Shown: in pieces, positions 54,150 to 64,000 of the stretch
How positions within the stretch are numbered: position 1 is the first letter of the stretch
Layout: the number at the start of each line of letters is the position of its first letter
NCBI GenBank assembly: GCA_001792895.1
Contig: MARA01000017.1
Coordinates: forward strand, 248,001-312,000
DNA: 64,000 nt
DNA from: Lentinus brumalis
Lineage: Eukaryota; Basidiomycota; Agaricomycetes; Polyporales; Polyporaceae
Direction: 5' to 3'
Notes under the pieces: generated by a model
Told to the model about the DNA's origin: nothing
Database searches by the model: none
What the model saw: only the letters and a program-made list of their open reading frames with translations
Translations under genes and position numbers: made by a program

Positions 54150-54484
54150 GAAGCTTTCAGACTGTGAGTTAGCTGCAGGTTGCAGTAATTAGCAGCGGTA
54201 TTACTGCACGCAATGCGGAGGAGGAGGAGGGGGAGGGGGAGGAACACCGGGACACGGCGTAAGGCGAAGCGGCGCGACGCGCTTGTGAAACTGTGAACGC
54301 GCTCGACCCGGCCACCCGGGCCTTGGCGTCTACATTTCCTGAACGAGGGTTACGTCTGGTTACGTAGCGTGCTGACTAACTGTGACCAGATTGGGAATGT
54401 CCTACGAGACTGCCGAAAAAACTCCAACATCCTCAGTGACGTTTCGCTCTAAGTAACACTCCTCACATCCACAAATGCGGCTGC
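54150..54484. promoter_or_regulatory. Divergent promoter region (PEX1 and CK1-like kinase)
   Basis: A 335-bp gap between two divergent starts. A purine-rich GGAGGAGGAGGAGGGGGAGG run lies at about 54222-54243. No TATA box seen. Confidence 0.45.
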
Positions 54485-55999
54485 ATGATACCCACCCGTA
54501 CGAAATCCGGAGGCTATGGTAGGTTGTATCCGCTCTCCGAGTCCAGCTTATCACGGCGACGTTGACTCTCCGCAGGGTATGTGTTCCAGGCGGAAGTCAA
54601 AGAAGAGCCGACAACAGTGGTTGCAGTCAAGAAATGTCATGACACAGACACTGTGAAGCATCCACGATTGCTTCACGAGACTTGCGCGCTCGTTCTACTT
54701 CAAGGTGAGTGTGACAATCCTGCGCCTTCAGCGAGCACGCCAGGCTCACTTCTCCGGCACAGGCCATGAAAGCATTCCCCTCGCGTATGGGTACGGTAGG
54801 TCCCAGTTCTACGAGTACTCTGCCATGGAACTCCTCGACATGGACCTGGAAGACATCAAAGGCACCATAACGCTGCAAAACCTGGTCGCGCTCTCGCTGC
54901 AGCTAGTACGTCTTCTCCTTTCAGCTGCGCTCAGGGGCACGTGTCGATATGTTATGCAGCTCGATGCACTGGATTTTGTGCATTCTCATGGCATCGTGCA
55001 CTGTGATATCAAACCCGGCAACCTCATGTTAGGTGCCGCGGAGCGCAACCCGGGACGTGTGCGTCTGATTGACTTCGGGGTTTTTCGGCCCTCCAGGAAC
55101 CTAGTCACACACGAGCACCTTCCAGACAATGGCATCACACATACCCTCAGAACGACGGCATACGTCAGCTTGAACAATCACCTGCATCATAGTCAGTCGT
55201 TGTCCTGATGTGCAGCACTGCAAGGCTTACTGCTTCGACAGCACCGTCTCGTAGAGTCGATCTGGAATCTCTAGCTTACAGTCTGCTCCCACTCGCCGCC
55301 GGTCGCCTGCCTTGGGAGTCTCGCTCGGATGAGAGCTGGTCATCTTCTCGTCGCATTCTCTCTCTGAAGCAGCAATGGACCGGCGCACAGCTGGCGGGTG
55401 ACAGCTTATCTGTCCTTGGCGAGTTCGTTGATTACTCTAGGAGCCTGGGACATGCGGAGATGCCTGAGTACTCCCTCTGGAAGAAGCGCTTCCGCGCGCT
55501 GGTCTCAGACGCTCCGCCAAGCCTGTCATACGATGCCATGGACAGCAGCAGTCCGCTCTCGAAGATAATATTCGCCGACAGGAACGGTCGAGATTGTCTT
55601 CCGCAGGGACGCTCCAGCGGTTCCCGCGCCGGCCGCCCACCAAAATCCGTCCCGTGGCCAGAGCCTTCAGGAGATTGGGGCGGTTGGGCACCATGCTTTA
55701 CCTGGGAGACCGCGGTCCCGCTAGAGAACGATGAGCTGCTCGGAGACGAGAGCACCATCGTGAGGGAACACCTGGATATCATCCACGAGGTACCTGGAGG
55801 CCAAGAGCATCATCTGCAAAGAGGATGCCCTCCCGAGGTCATGCGCTCGATACTTAGCCGTGGCCAAGCAGGTAAGTATGACATACTGTCGATCGTTGTT
55901 CATTGTCATGTCCAACGACTCATACATTGCAACGCAGCTTCCATAAGCGAGGCTATATACCCTTCAACGGTGTACACCCCAAGGCCCTCATTGAGGTAG
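54485..55999 (+). CDS. Divergent CK1-like protein kinase
   Basis: Multi-exon gene. Exon 1 (54485-54518) plus exon 2 (from 54576) read through a partial glycine loop (SGGYGYVFQAEVKEE) into VAVKKC. Then come MELLDMDLEDIKGTITLQNL, DALDFVHSHGIVHCDIKPGN, VRLIDFGVFRPSRN, and the CK1-like segment LRTTAYVSLNNHLHHTPSRR followed by VDLESLAYSLLPL and GRLPW. The domain order and the SRRxDLESLAY motif place it with CK1/VRK-like kinases. The catalytic loop has HCD instead of HRD, and the glycine loop is shortened, so activity is open. The last part (residues after about 340) is not conserved. A possible 66-bp intron near 55870-55935 is open in frame, so two close protein forms are possible. It pairs thematically with the CK1-like gene at 508-2082. 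Confidence 0.75.
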
Positions 56000-56059
56000 C
56001 GTCCATCGTGGGACTCGGTGGACATCCCCAATCTCTCCCACACGCGGTAATCGGCGAGC

Positions 56060-56725
56060 CTAGGCAACATCGACCTCAACTCCGTCGAAAGTGACCGCTA
56101 ATCCCTCACTTCCTCCGCCAACGCTTTCCTTCGCAGGCCTCGCCGCCATCGCCTCCACCTCGATCTCCCACCCCTCCTCCTCGGCAAAGAACCATGTCAC
56201 CTCCCTCAGAGGCCGTCTCTCCACCTCTCCATCAGCCCCCTTCACGATCTCATACACCCACAGGCTCGTTCCCAGCTCGTCGCCCTCGCGCCTGACCTCG
56301 ATGGTCACCTTCGGGTTGCCCGCATCCGCAGGCGGTGCGATGCTCCAGTCCGAATATGTCTGCGTCGCCACCGTGCTGAGGAACACGCGGCCCTGGTAGA
56401 ACTCAACCCCGGTCTTGAGCCAGCGGTCTTTCGGCTGTGCAGGGTGTTTCAGGTGCAGGAGCAACCCGCCCTGATCATAGCGCGTTGTCCAGGAGGCGCT
56501 GAACGTGATGCGGGCGCGGAGGAACGATCGTAGAGGGATCGCGCTGGGCAACAGAGCCTGGGTGGGCGCGTTGAAGCTGCAGAGTGCGGTGAGAAATGAG
56601 CTACGAACATCCTATAGGTTTTATTGCGCAGACCTATCGGTGCTTGGGGGTTTGCGCCAGATGTCCGTCGAAGGCGGGGCGACAATAGTGAATTCTCCAG
56701 TCATGACGTTGCGGGGGTCTGTCAT
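56060..56725 (-). CDS. DUF1349 family protein (concanavalin-A-like fold)
   Basis: Two exons on the minus strand, with an intron at 56577-56633 and about 200 residues. It starts MTDPRNVMTGEFTIVAPPST; the conserved blocks are DIWRKPPSTDSFNAP, ARITFSASWTTRYDQGGLLL, WLKTGVEFYQGRVFLSTVAT, DWSIAPP and WVYEIVKGADGEVERRPLRE, with a helical WFFAEEEGWEIEV near the end. Family knowledge: DUF1349 proteins, including yeast Ree1 (a reported regulator of enolase), share a lectin-like beta-sandwich; biochemical function is mostly unknown. The start could also be the inner Met at 56704. The full family length is present, so the gene looks intact. Confidence 0.82.
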
Positions 56726-57483
56726 ACGTGAATGGGTACACTCAGTATCTTTCCAAGAGGTGACCGGCTCACATCAGTACTGCAGGCTTTCAGAGTCGAT
56801 GATGGGCGGATGGAACCTGAGACACGCGCTCAAGTTCCTGTTCAGAGTGTGATTACTTAGTCAGGCAGGACACGGACGGCAACTCATCTGACTATTCTGA
56901 CACGAGCCTCGCGTCAGACAACATTGACATGCAGGATGTAGCAGAGGATTCATAATGTCAGAGCAGCTTGCTGCCATGTATCGAGAGGCTCGTGTATGGT
57001 ACTATTCCTCAGGCCTCAGACTGGCACGCAAGGGCTATGAGATCTGATAACGCCGTGATGTGGTTAGAGAAGCGCATGTGAGGCTATAATAAATCGTCTG
57101 TTGTCGACGACGCTCCCATTCCTTACCATAGTATCGGGACGAACTGGACTACTATTAAGTACTAGGGATGTGCTCTCCGCGCATGCGCAGCCTCAGGCCT
57201 CAAATATCAGAGTCAATATTGGCAGGCTTGTGTAGCCCAGCTTCAGAGTATACTATTACTAGTACTGAAGCTCGGGCCCAAGCGCCGAGTACGTAACGGA
57301 GATAAGATAGACTCTAAGATAGCGATGATCGAGACTGGTCCGGAGTGCGGAGGGCCTCTTCTATCCAGCCATCATCTGCTATATAAGTATCTCTGGATCT
57401 CTCTGACTATCACTCCTCGTCTTTCCAACTCTCTCGAGTCAAGTAGCATAGAGACACCGCAGACAGCCCACATCAGGTAGACC
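56726..57483. other. Intergenic region upstream of uricase
   Basis: Unusually AT-rich for this window (about 56850-57330), with several CTAGTACT-like palindromic words around 57150-57260. No gene recognised. The uricase core promoter is at the right end. Confidence 0.45.
57380..57387 (+). promoter_or_regulatory. TATA box of the uricase gene
   Basis: TATATAAG about 100 bases upstream of the uricase ATG, a usual distance in fungi, in an otherwise open stretch. Confidence 0.6.
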
Positions 57484-58854
57484 ATGGCCGAAGTATCATA
57501 TCTCTCTCATGCTAGGTACGGCAAGGACAAGGTCCGCGTCCTTCGCGTCGTGCGAGACGGTGCATGGCATACCATCGTCGAGTACAACGTTACCGCGCTC
57601 GTGGAAGGTGCCATCGAGACGAGGTCAGTCATGCACCTGTTCCCAGATCCCCGCACGGGCTGAATACTGTTTAGCTACACCAAGGCGGACAACTCGGTTG
57701 TGGTCGCCACAGATTCCAGTGCGTATCCTCACTCGATATCTATCGCTCACCGCTGAGGTTGCTTTCTTGCAGTCAAGAACATCACATACTGTGACTGACC
57801 TAGTATACGGATACGTGCGTCCTTCTGACCGTTATCACAGATCTAGCGAAGACATCGCCTCATGTCCTCGTCCCGGAACGCTTTGCTCTTCATCTGGGAA
57901 CGCACCTTGTGTCCAAGTATGCGCATCTCAACAAGGCCTTCATCACCATCGAGCAGCTCCGCTGGCAACGTATCCCGATCTCGCAGGGCGCCGGCCAGAC
58001 GCCCAAGCGGCACTCCCACTCCTTCTATCGTGACGGCGACGAGAAGCGCACCGTCGAAGCCGAGGTAATCCTTCTCCATCCGTTACGTCGCTACTCGTCT
58101 GACCGGTTGTCGTCGTGCCCTTGAACTCTTAGATCGACGCCACGGCTGGCAAAGACAAGATCACCGCCCGTGTGACCTCCGGTCTGAAGGATCTTCTCGT
58201 GCTCAAGTCGACCGGCTCCGCATTCGAGAACTTTGTCCGCGACGAGTACACCACACTCGTCGAGGTCAACGATCGCATCTTCTCGACATCGATAGACCTC
58301 ACTTACACCTTCAAGCCCATCAGCATTCCCAAGCCTGCCGATGGAGAGGGCAAAGTGTTCGATGCTCCGGTTACCGGAGACGCAGCCAAGGGAACGCCCT
58401 GGGACGGCGATGCCCTCGCTGCGTCCACCCGTGAGGTCACTCTAGAGGTGTTCGCGCTAGATGAGAGCGCAAGCGTACAGGTATGTACTGATCACTCCGT
58501 AGCCTGGCCTCGATCGTGCGCTGATGACGTTGTTGCGCTCAGGCCACGCTGTACAAGATGGGTCAGCGCATCATTGCAGAGAACTCGCACATCACCGATG
58601 TGACGTACAAGCTGCCGAACAAACACTACGTCCCGGTCGACATGAAGTACCTCGGGGTCGACAACCTTTCTCCGTGCGTAGTACCCTCAATATGTCTTCG
58701 CGCGTGCGAGCTGACAGTCGTGAGCTCAGGCCAAAGGCAGAGGTGTTCTTGCCCCTTGCGGCTCCCAGGTGTGTGTCAAGAGTCGTTCTTCCGGCTGCGC
58801 TGCTGACCGAGCTGTTGCAGTGGCCTCATCACCGCAACGGTGTCGCGCAAGTAG
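57484..58854 (+). CDS. Urate oxidase (uricase)
   Basis: About seven exons coding for roughly 310 residues, normal uricase length. The tandem T-fold blocks are all present: SYLSHARYGKDKVRVLRVVR, NSVVVATDSIKNITYYLAK, FALHLGTHLVSKYAHLNKAF, RHSHSFYRDGDEKRTVEAE, LKDLLVLKSTGSAFENFVRD, DEYTTLVEVNDRIFSTSIDL, ALYKMGQ-like KMGQRIIAENSHITDVTYKL and PNKHYVPVDMKYLGVDN. These include the catalytic Lys/Thr pair (GKDK, ATDS). Family knowledge: the enzyme oxidises urate to 5-hydroxyisourate with O2 and is usually peroxisomal. The protein ends TVSRK, which differs from the canonical SKL/SRL-type signal. A TATA box lies upstream. Confidence 0.93.
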
Positions 58855-59602
58855 AGGTCAATGTACGACGGTGCGGGAGAATGGGACCAGTCACGTTCAG
58901 AGGGTCACCGAGGCCGAAGCTGGCTTACACAACTGTACACATGTATCACTACGCAACACAAGCTTCGAACGCTATCTCATTTGCAATTACATTCGGGCAG
59001 CAAGCGATCCTGAATCTGACGATTTGTGGTTTGGATGCTGTTCTGATGAAATGTACCCCATCAATGCTCTTTGTCCTGCAGAGCTGGTAAGTCTACCACG
59101 ATTGTCACCCCATACTATCTTCTGCGGCTCCGGATGGACAGTACTTACGGAAGGACGCCAGACGCACTTGCACCTTTTACATGCTATTCTCTGTTACGCA
59201 TGGGTCGCACATGGACTGAGACGCCGCCAAGACTACCTACACTCACGTAGAACAAAGTAGAACGTTAACGTTTCTCTTCTTTGCTCTCCGTTAACGAGCT
59301 TTCACTGATGTTTACCGAATGTCTACTAGGAGTTTGCTAGGAGTACTCCGGAAATATCGGCCAATGTAGGCGCATGACAAAGATCGGGAGTCAGTGCTGA
59401 CAAATGCGATCGCTCGGGATTTCTCTATCGGGAAGGTGTGTATGTTCGCTGGAGCCGTCTCACTGCTGCTAGACCTAGACGGTGAACGCATGCCTTGTGC
59501 AGGCGGGGATATAAAAGACTGGGCAGGATGGTGGGCTAACGACAATACACACTAGCCGCACCATCCACCCTTTCATCCTCAGCTCGTCATCAACCTCCTA
59601 AC
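58855..59602. other. Intergenic region between uricase and SDR gene
   Basis: About 750 bp. Open frames here are weak and match nothing. A GTTAACG word occurs twice (about 59263 and 59289). The SDR core promoter lies at the right end. Confidence 0.4.
59510..59517 (+). promoter_or_regulatory. TATA box of the SDR gene
   Basis: TATAAAAG 93 bases before the SDR start codon, followed by a CA/CT-rich stretch typical of fungal leaders. Confidence 0.65.
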
Positions 59603-60764
59603 ATGCCTTCCTACGTTGTCACTGGGGCCTCCCGCGGAATTGGAGTGAGTAGTCGGTCCTGTCTACAGATACAAGTGATCATGATCTCACCTTGACCCCT
59701 TCAGTTTGAATTTGTCCGCCAGTTCGTACGTTGATCTCCCCTCCGGCATGGGAAGCGAGCTTGACATAGGTACCGATCACAGAGCCAAGACCCGAGCAAT
59801 ATTGTCTTCGCCCTGGCCCGCAACCCCCAGAATTCCACCAAGCTCCTCGACCTGGGGAAGACGGCATCAAACCTTCACATCGTCAAGGGCGACCTCGACG
59901 ACGTCCAGTCCTTGAAGGTAAATAGCTAGCAAGAAGCCCTCGGGCGCTGACAAACGACGTTCGCTAACGATACATAGGCCGCCGCCGCCGAAGTCGCAAA
60001 GGTCACGGGCGGATCTCTGGACTACCTGATCAACAACGGGGCATACACCGTAGTCGAACATGCGAAGTTCAACGTCACCCAGTTGTGAGTCCTCATGATC
60101 TCAATCGCGGGTCAATGAATAGTGACACGGTCACTTTGCCACGCAGCCCGGACGAGAAGACTCTCGAGGACGATTTGATCGCTGCAGTGAGTCCAGACGC
60201 CCCTCCGGTGTCCGCATTGCGGCTACTCACTCATTGACGCAGTTCCGCACTAACGTCGCCGGCGTCGCGCACACGATCAACATCTTCCTCCCTCTTCTTC
60301 GCAAAGGCTCCGCGAAGAAGGTCATCACCCTCTCCACCGGACTTGCCGACATCGACGTGATCCTTAACACGGGTTTCAACGTGAACCCGCAGTACTCGAT
60401 CTCCAAGGCCGCCTTGAACATGCTTATCGCCCACTATGCAGTGACCCTCAAGGACGAGGGCTTCACCTTCCTCGCCCTCAGCCCCGGGGTCGTGAACTCC
60501 GCAGAGAAGCCGCGTAAGTACTCTCCAAACCGTCGTGGCAGGAGTGATCTGGACTGACGGGGGAACTGTGCACCAGCGAGTCCGGAAGACGTTGAGGATT
60601 TTAAGAAGATGGTCAAGAGGTTCCAGGAGTACGATCCGGAGTGGGATGGCGTCCCGCTCACGCCTCAGAAGTCCGTGTCGTTGATGCGCGATGTCATCGC
60701 GAAAGTGGGCCCGAAGGATACGGGCGCGTTCATCTCGCAATACGGCAACAAGAAGTGGTTGTAG
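59603..60764 (+). CDS. Short-chain dehydrogenase/reductase
   Basis: About seven exons, roughly 255 residues. It has the classical SDR features: TGASRGIG dinucleotide-binding motif at residues 7-14, the DLDD acidic pocket, LDYLINNGAY in place of the usual NNAG, the catalytic Ser in VITLSTGLADID, and the YSISK catalytic pair, followed by LSPGVVNS. The C-terminal segment (FKKMVKRFQEYDPEWDGVPL, GAFISQYGNKKWL) resembles the fungal NAD(P)-binding family of unnamed C-factor-like SDRs. Cofactor and substrate cannot be told from sequence alone. No neighbouring pathway genes suggest a substrate. The start follows a strong TATA box and leader. Confidence 0.87.
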
Positions 60765-61049
60765 TTGTCGTGCAAATGCGGGTAACATATCAATCACTAT
60801 GTGCATTCCGTACAGGACTTGGATCGTTGTCTGTAAATCGATGGCTAGCGCCGATGTACTTATGAATTCCCAATGGAAGGAAGATTGGAAACATGACCGC
60901 GAGCCTCGTGAGGAGCATTTCCACGTCTCAGCTTGGTTCGGCAAGAAATTTGCATCAACCGAACGGCCTAGCACTCGCGAACGAGAAAGGCAGGCCGGCG
61001 TCATGACGGTAAGTACGCGGCATTTCAGCACCACCGATAAACGAAGCCA

Positions 61050-63776
61050 TTACGGTGTCAAGAGCGACCCATCCCTTTCCCCCTTCTGTGACTTGCTCCG
61101 CCTGCGCTTCGGAGCTGGCATCTCTTCAGCACCCTCCTCCGACATGGAGCGCTTCGTACTGCTAGAGACATTAGCCGTCGGCACCAGCGGGCTTTGCGAC
61201 TGTAGCCTTGTCGATCGACGTTGACGTTGTGCGCCCTGGGAGACGGCAGTAGGGATGGGAACGGAGCCTCGTGCGGGTGCCGAGCGAGATTCCTTGTTCG
61301 GGTGCCAATCCTTGCGCAACTGGTCGCCAATCTTGTCCTCCTCCGGCCACACGAAGTGCTTGAAATACGGGCGAAGCAGATCCTTGATTGCGTCGTGACT
61401 TTCCAGTTTCGTAGCCTTGACCTCGTCTTCAGATGAGGCCACTTTCTTCCTCTGCGCAGCTGCAGGCACGTCGTCCAACCCCTCATCTGACCACCAGAGA
61501 TCAAGCTCGTCCGCAGGAGGGACAGCACGCGAAGTCGTGGGTGGAGGGTCCTCGACCGCCGTCTTGAGGTCGCTAAGCAATGCATAGCGAGCCCTGAAGA
61601 GGTCGAGCAAAGCGTCGAGGACCAAATTCAAGGGATGCCCCTTGGCCTCTTTCGTCTTCAGGTCCGCAGCGGGCTGTTGCGAAGCCGATGACAATGGAGC
61701 ATCAGGTCCGTCTGCGAGATCATCGGCAACGACAGCGTCAGGAGGGAGGTGAAAGGTGAGGTCCTGTCTGTTTGCAAGCCGTATCTTGCCTAGCTCCATG
61801 GCAGCCGCCTTAGTTCGCCCGCAGTAGACGCCGCCATCGCCCCTCGTGAAATCGTCGAAGTAGCTCAGCATAAATGGTCCGACGCTGTCGCAATTGTGAC
61901 GGAGGAAACGAATGGCGTAGTACAGGAGGACGTGGAAGAAGGCTTCAATCTCGTCAGGGATGGATATTGCTGCTGAGGGGTGGTTGAGCGTGTACACGGA
62001 CATGAATTGCCAGGTGCCCTGACACGACCGTGAGATCTCCATTAGTCCAAGGAGTTGGTCAGACTGCTTGGTCACTCACAACGCGATCCAGAAGCCGCAG
62101 AGACGCAGAAGTGTCGTTGCGCTTCGACAACTCCCAGTCGATGAGCAGACCCACGCGGGTCTGGACGAGCTTACCTTCGACAATCGTCTCGTTGATGTGG
62201 ATGAGCACGTTTCCTGAGCTCACATCGCGGTGAGTCACGCCTACGTTGTACGCGTTACGGTGGGCTGGAGCAGGAGACTGTCAACTGGCGTCACTGGGAA
62301 TTCATCGACGCAAACCTACCTATGATGCACATAGTGATGAGGGTCACCAGTTCCTTTGCATTCCTGAAGTGGCTCAGAGACAGTCCGACTTCCTGCACGA
62401 CGAGGCGATAATGCCGGTGCGTCTTCAAGGGAGAATGGTCCTGTTGGCACGGGTGCTGATCCTTCCAGACATCTTGAGAGTCCGTGACCTGGCCTTCGAC
62501 GTCGCCGTCGTACACGAGAGTAGGAACGCCATCAACGTTCTTCTCATTCAGGTCCTGCAGGATGCTCCCCTCGCGCTCGATACCATCAATCCTCCACGCG
62601 TCCTTGAGATAAACAAACGCGCCATTGGGATCCGAAGAGTCGATGGCGACGTAGCCGCGGGTGCCGCGACCAGCCAGTGTGGAAGAGATGTAGTGAGGAG
62701 CACCGACGAGGAAGTAGCGTCCGCCGGAAGTTCGGATCTTGTAGCAAGAGTCCGCTTCTGCGAAAGACTTGAAGAAGAGCAGACGCGCGTGTTGTCCGAG
62801 CTCGATACCGCTGGTTCCGTAGGTCCTAGGGATTCCGGCTCGTTCACGCAGCAACGCGTGGTCGGCACTATCGCGGGGCACCTCTTCCACTGACGTATCG
62901 TGGCCGCGCTCGGCGGCCGACATGCGGCAGATGTGCCAGAAGAATCGGCTGAGCAGGATGGGCTCTTGACGGTAGTGGAACTTCTTCGTAGTGACGACGC
63001 CCGCGCGATCCCAGCGGAGGATGCGCGCCATCCCCCCGAAGAGAACGACGGTGTACAGGTGTGTTCGGTGCTGTTTGTCGAATATGAGTGAAGCGTGTGC
63101 CGTAATTTGGCTGAGGTTGCCTTTGCACCTCTCTGACGAAGGTCGGAAGTCCTGCGCGGATTCGTCGAAGGGATCGTCCTGAGTGGACGTGGGCTCGCAC
63201 TCGATGAACACCTCCATTGCGGACCATTTCGGTGCTTCCCTGGCGTTCGGAGCAACATCCGTGGGATACAAGGCGAGGTAAGCACGATGCTTGGTCTGTC
63301 CGGCTGGGTCCGTTCCCCTGGCGGTCATAACTACCTTGTAGCCCAAGCCAAACGACGAGCCGTCGTTGTCCTCGATGTGCGCCTGCTCCATCCATCTATT
63401 GAAGCCATCCACCTAGTCATCGATTGTATAGTAGAAACACCACTCAAAGACAGTAAGACTCACCATCGCTTTGGCTTGGTCGGGCCTTGCAACCTTGACG
63501 GGACTAGACCACTGCAGGTTCGAGAGTGCGTCGTGCTCCTGCTCGCTGGACCGCCGAGGAAAATACCTGTGCATGAAGTATTCGTACTCCACCACGCAAA
63601 TCTTGCCATCCATGATGCGTCACATTCAAACATAGATCTTCACGCGAGTTGTTGTCCGATGGCTGCACACTGGCAGGTGGCAAAGTAAAAAAGGTCAGGC
63701 TATGTAGCGTTGTCACTCGACGCTGAAGGCTACTTACGATGAATTGTGTGCTGGACAAAGACTTCGTTATAGGCAT
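61050..63776 (-). CDS. Fungal-type protein kinase (FunK1 family)
   Basis: Minus-strand multi-exon gene. The N-terminal domain reads FECE-like VFIECEPTSTQDDPFD, KGNLSQITAHASLIFDKQHR, THLYTVVLFGGMARILRWDR, and LSRFFWHICRMSAAERGHD, as in other FunK1 proteins. The kinase domain then shows YFLVGAPHYISSTLAGRGTR, GYVAIDSSDPNGAFVYLKDA, GVTHRDVSSGNVLIHINET, GLLIDWELSKRND and GTWQFMSVYTLNHPS. DWE replaces DFG, which is the rule in this family, and HRD is kept. The C-terminal 150 residues are basic and low-complexity with KRRRSKSQK near the end, a likely nuclear signal. FunK1 kinases are a lineage-expanded mushroom family, often linked to multicellular development; targets are unknown. The stop is firm; the 5' end is not. 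I used ATG 63776, but the start may lie at 63613. Confidence 0.82.
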
Positions 63777-63924
63777 CAGTGTCACGTCCGACGACGAATG
63801 CTCCAAGAAGTGAGATGCTGGCAGTCGAGGACAAGTTAACCATCACCCGAGGTCCAGATCCACTGCCCGATTGGCATCGTTACGGGTACTTACATCTTGT
63901 ATCTCATCCACCATCATCACCACA
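63777..63924. promoter_or_regulatory. Possible divergent promoter between FunK1 and the right-edge gene
   Basis: Short gap between the presumed FunK1 start and a plus-strand ATG. A CACCATCATCACCACA leader directly precedes that ATG. Confidence 0.3.
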
Positions 63925-64000
63925 ATGTCTCTCAATCCCGCGGGCACTATACTTCAACTCGACACGGATCCGACGTCGCAGACCACGCTCATTCCGCACA
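63925..64000 (+). CDS. Possible gene start cut by the window edge
   Basis: ATG at 63925 in good context (CACAATGTCT) opens a frame MSLNPAGTILQLDTDPTSQT that continues to the edge without a stop. Only 25 codons are visible, so no family can be assigned and the call rests on context and the open frame. Confidence 0.3.
   Translation, partial: MSLNPAGTILQLDTDPTSQTTLIPH

Noticed and set aside
1..64000. CRISPR array, rRNA or prokaryotic operon features
   Set aside because: Spliced genes and fungal families throughout; no regularly spaced identical repeats.

Overview
This window is nuclear DNA of a filamentous basidiomycete, most likely an Agaricomycete (mushroom or polypore type). Genes are GC-rich and split by many short GT-AG introns (about 48-90 bp). 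Several families are typical of mushroom genomes: a fungal-type protein kinase (FunK1), a HET-domain protein, an HNH_2-type nuclease-like protein, a Rua1-C-terminal-type regulator and expanded, divergent casein-kinase-1 paralogues. Exon boundaries were inferred by eye from splice signals and family similarity.

Left part (0.5-20.5 kb): a divergent CK1 kinase; the small SAGA/TREX-2 subunit SUS1 (four exons); a secreted Thr/Ser-rich protein; two head-to-tail paralogues of an unrecognised large protein family on the minus strand; a Rua1-type zinc-binding regulator; a p24/emp24 cargo receptor containing a 12-nt microexon; and an HNH-like protein that has lost its expected histidines.

Centre (about 21.2-43.6 kb): a tandem segmental array. 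Two units of about 9 kb each begin with the promoter and the lysine-ketoglutarate-reductase (LKR) half of an alpha-aminoadipic semialdehyde synthase (AASS) gene. The third position carries the complete bifunctional LKR/SDH gene. Copy 1 is an open LKR-only gene. Copy 2 has a frameshift and is a pseudogene. Units 1 and 2 also carry a short unknown minus-strand gene (intact in unit 1, damaged in unit 2), a stretch of exon-like pieces, and a tail. A 2.3-kb part of that tail, running into the next AASS promoter and exon 1, is identical between the two junctions, which points to recent unequal crossing-over or gene conversion.

Right part (44-64 kb): an intronless HET-domain gene; a PTC7-like PP2C phosphatase; PEX1, the peroxisomal AAA ATPase; a second divergent CK1-like kinase; a DUF1349 protein; urate oxidase; a short-chain dehydrogenase; a FunK1 kinase; and the first codons of a possible further gene at the right edge. 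The non-array genes are mostly unrelated housekeeping or lineage-specific genes. The only clear functional themes are amino-nitrogen/purine catabolism (AASS, uricase) and peroxisome biogenesis (PEX1). No transposon with recognisable proteins, tRNA, rRNA or CRISPR array was seen.
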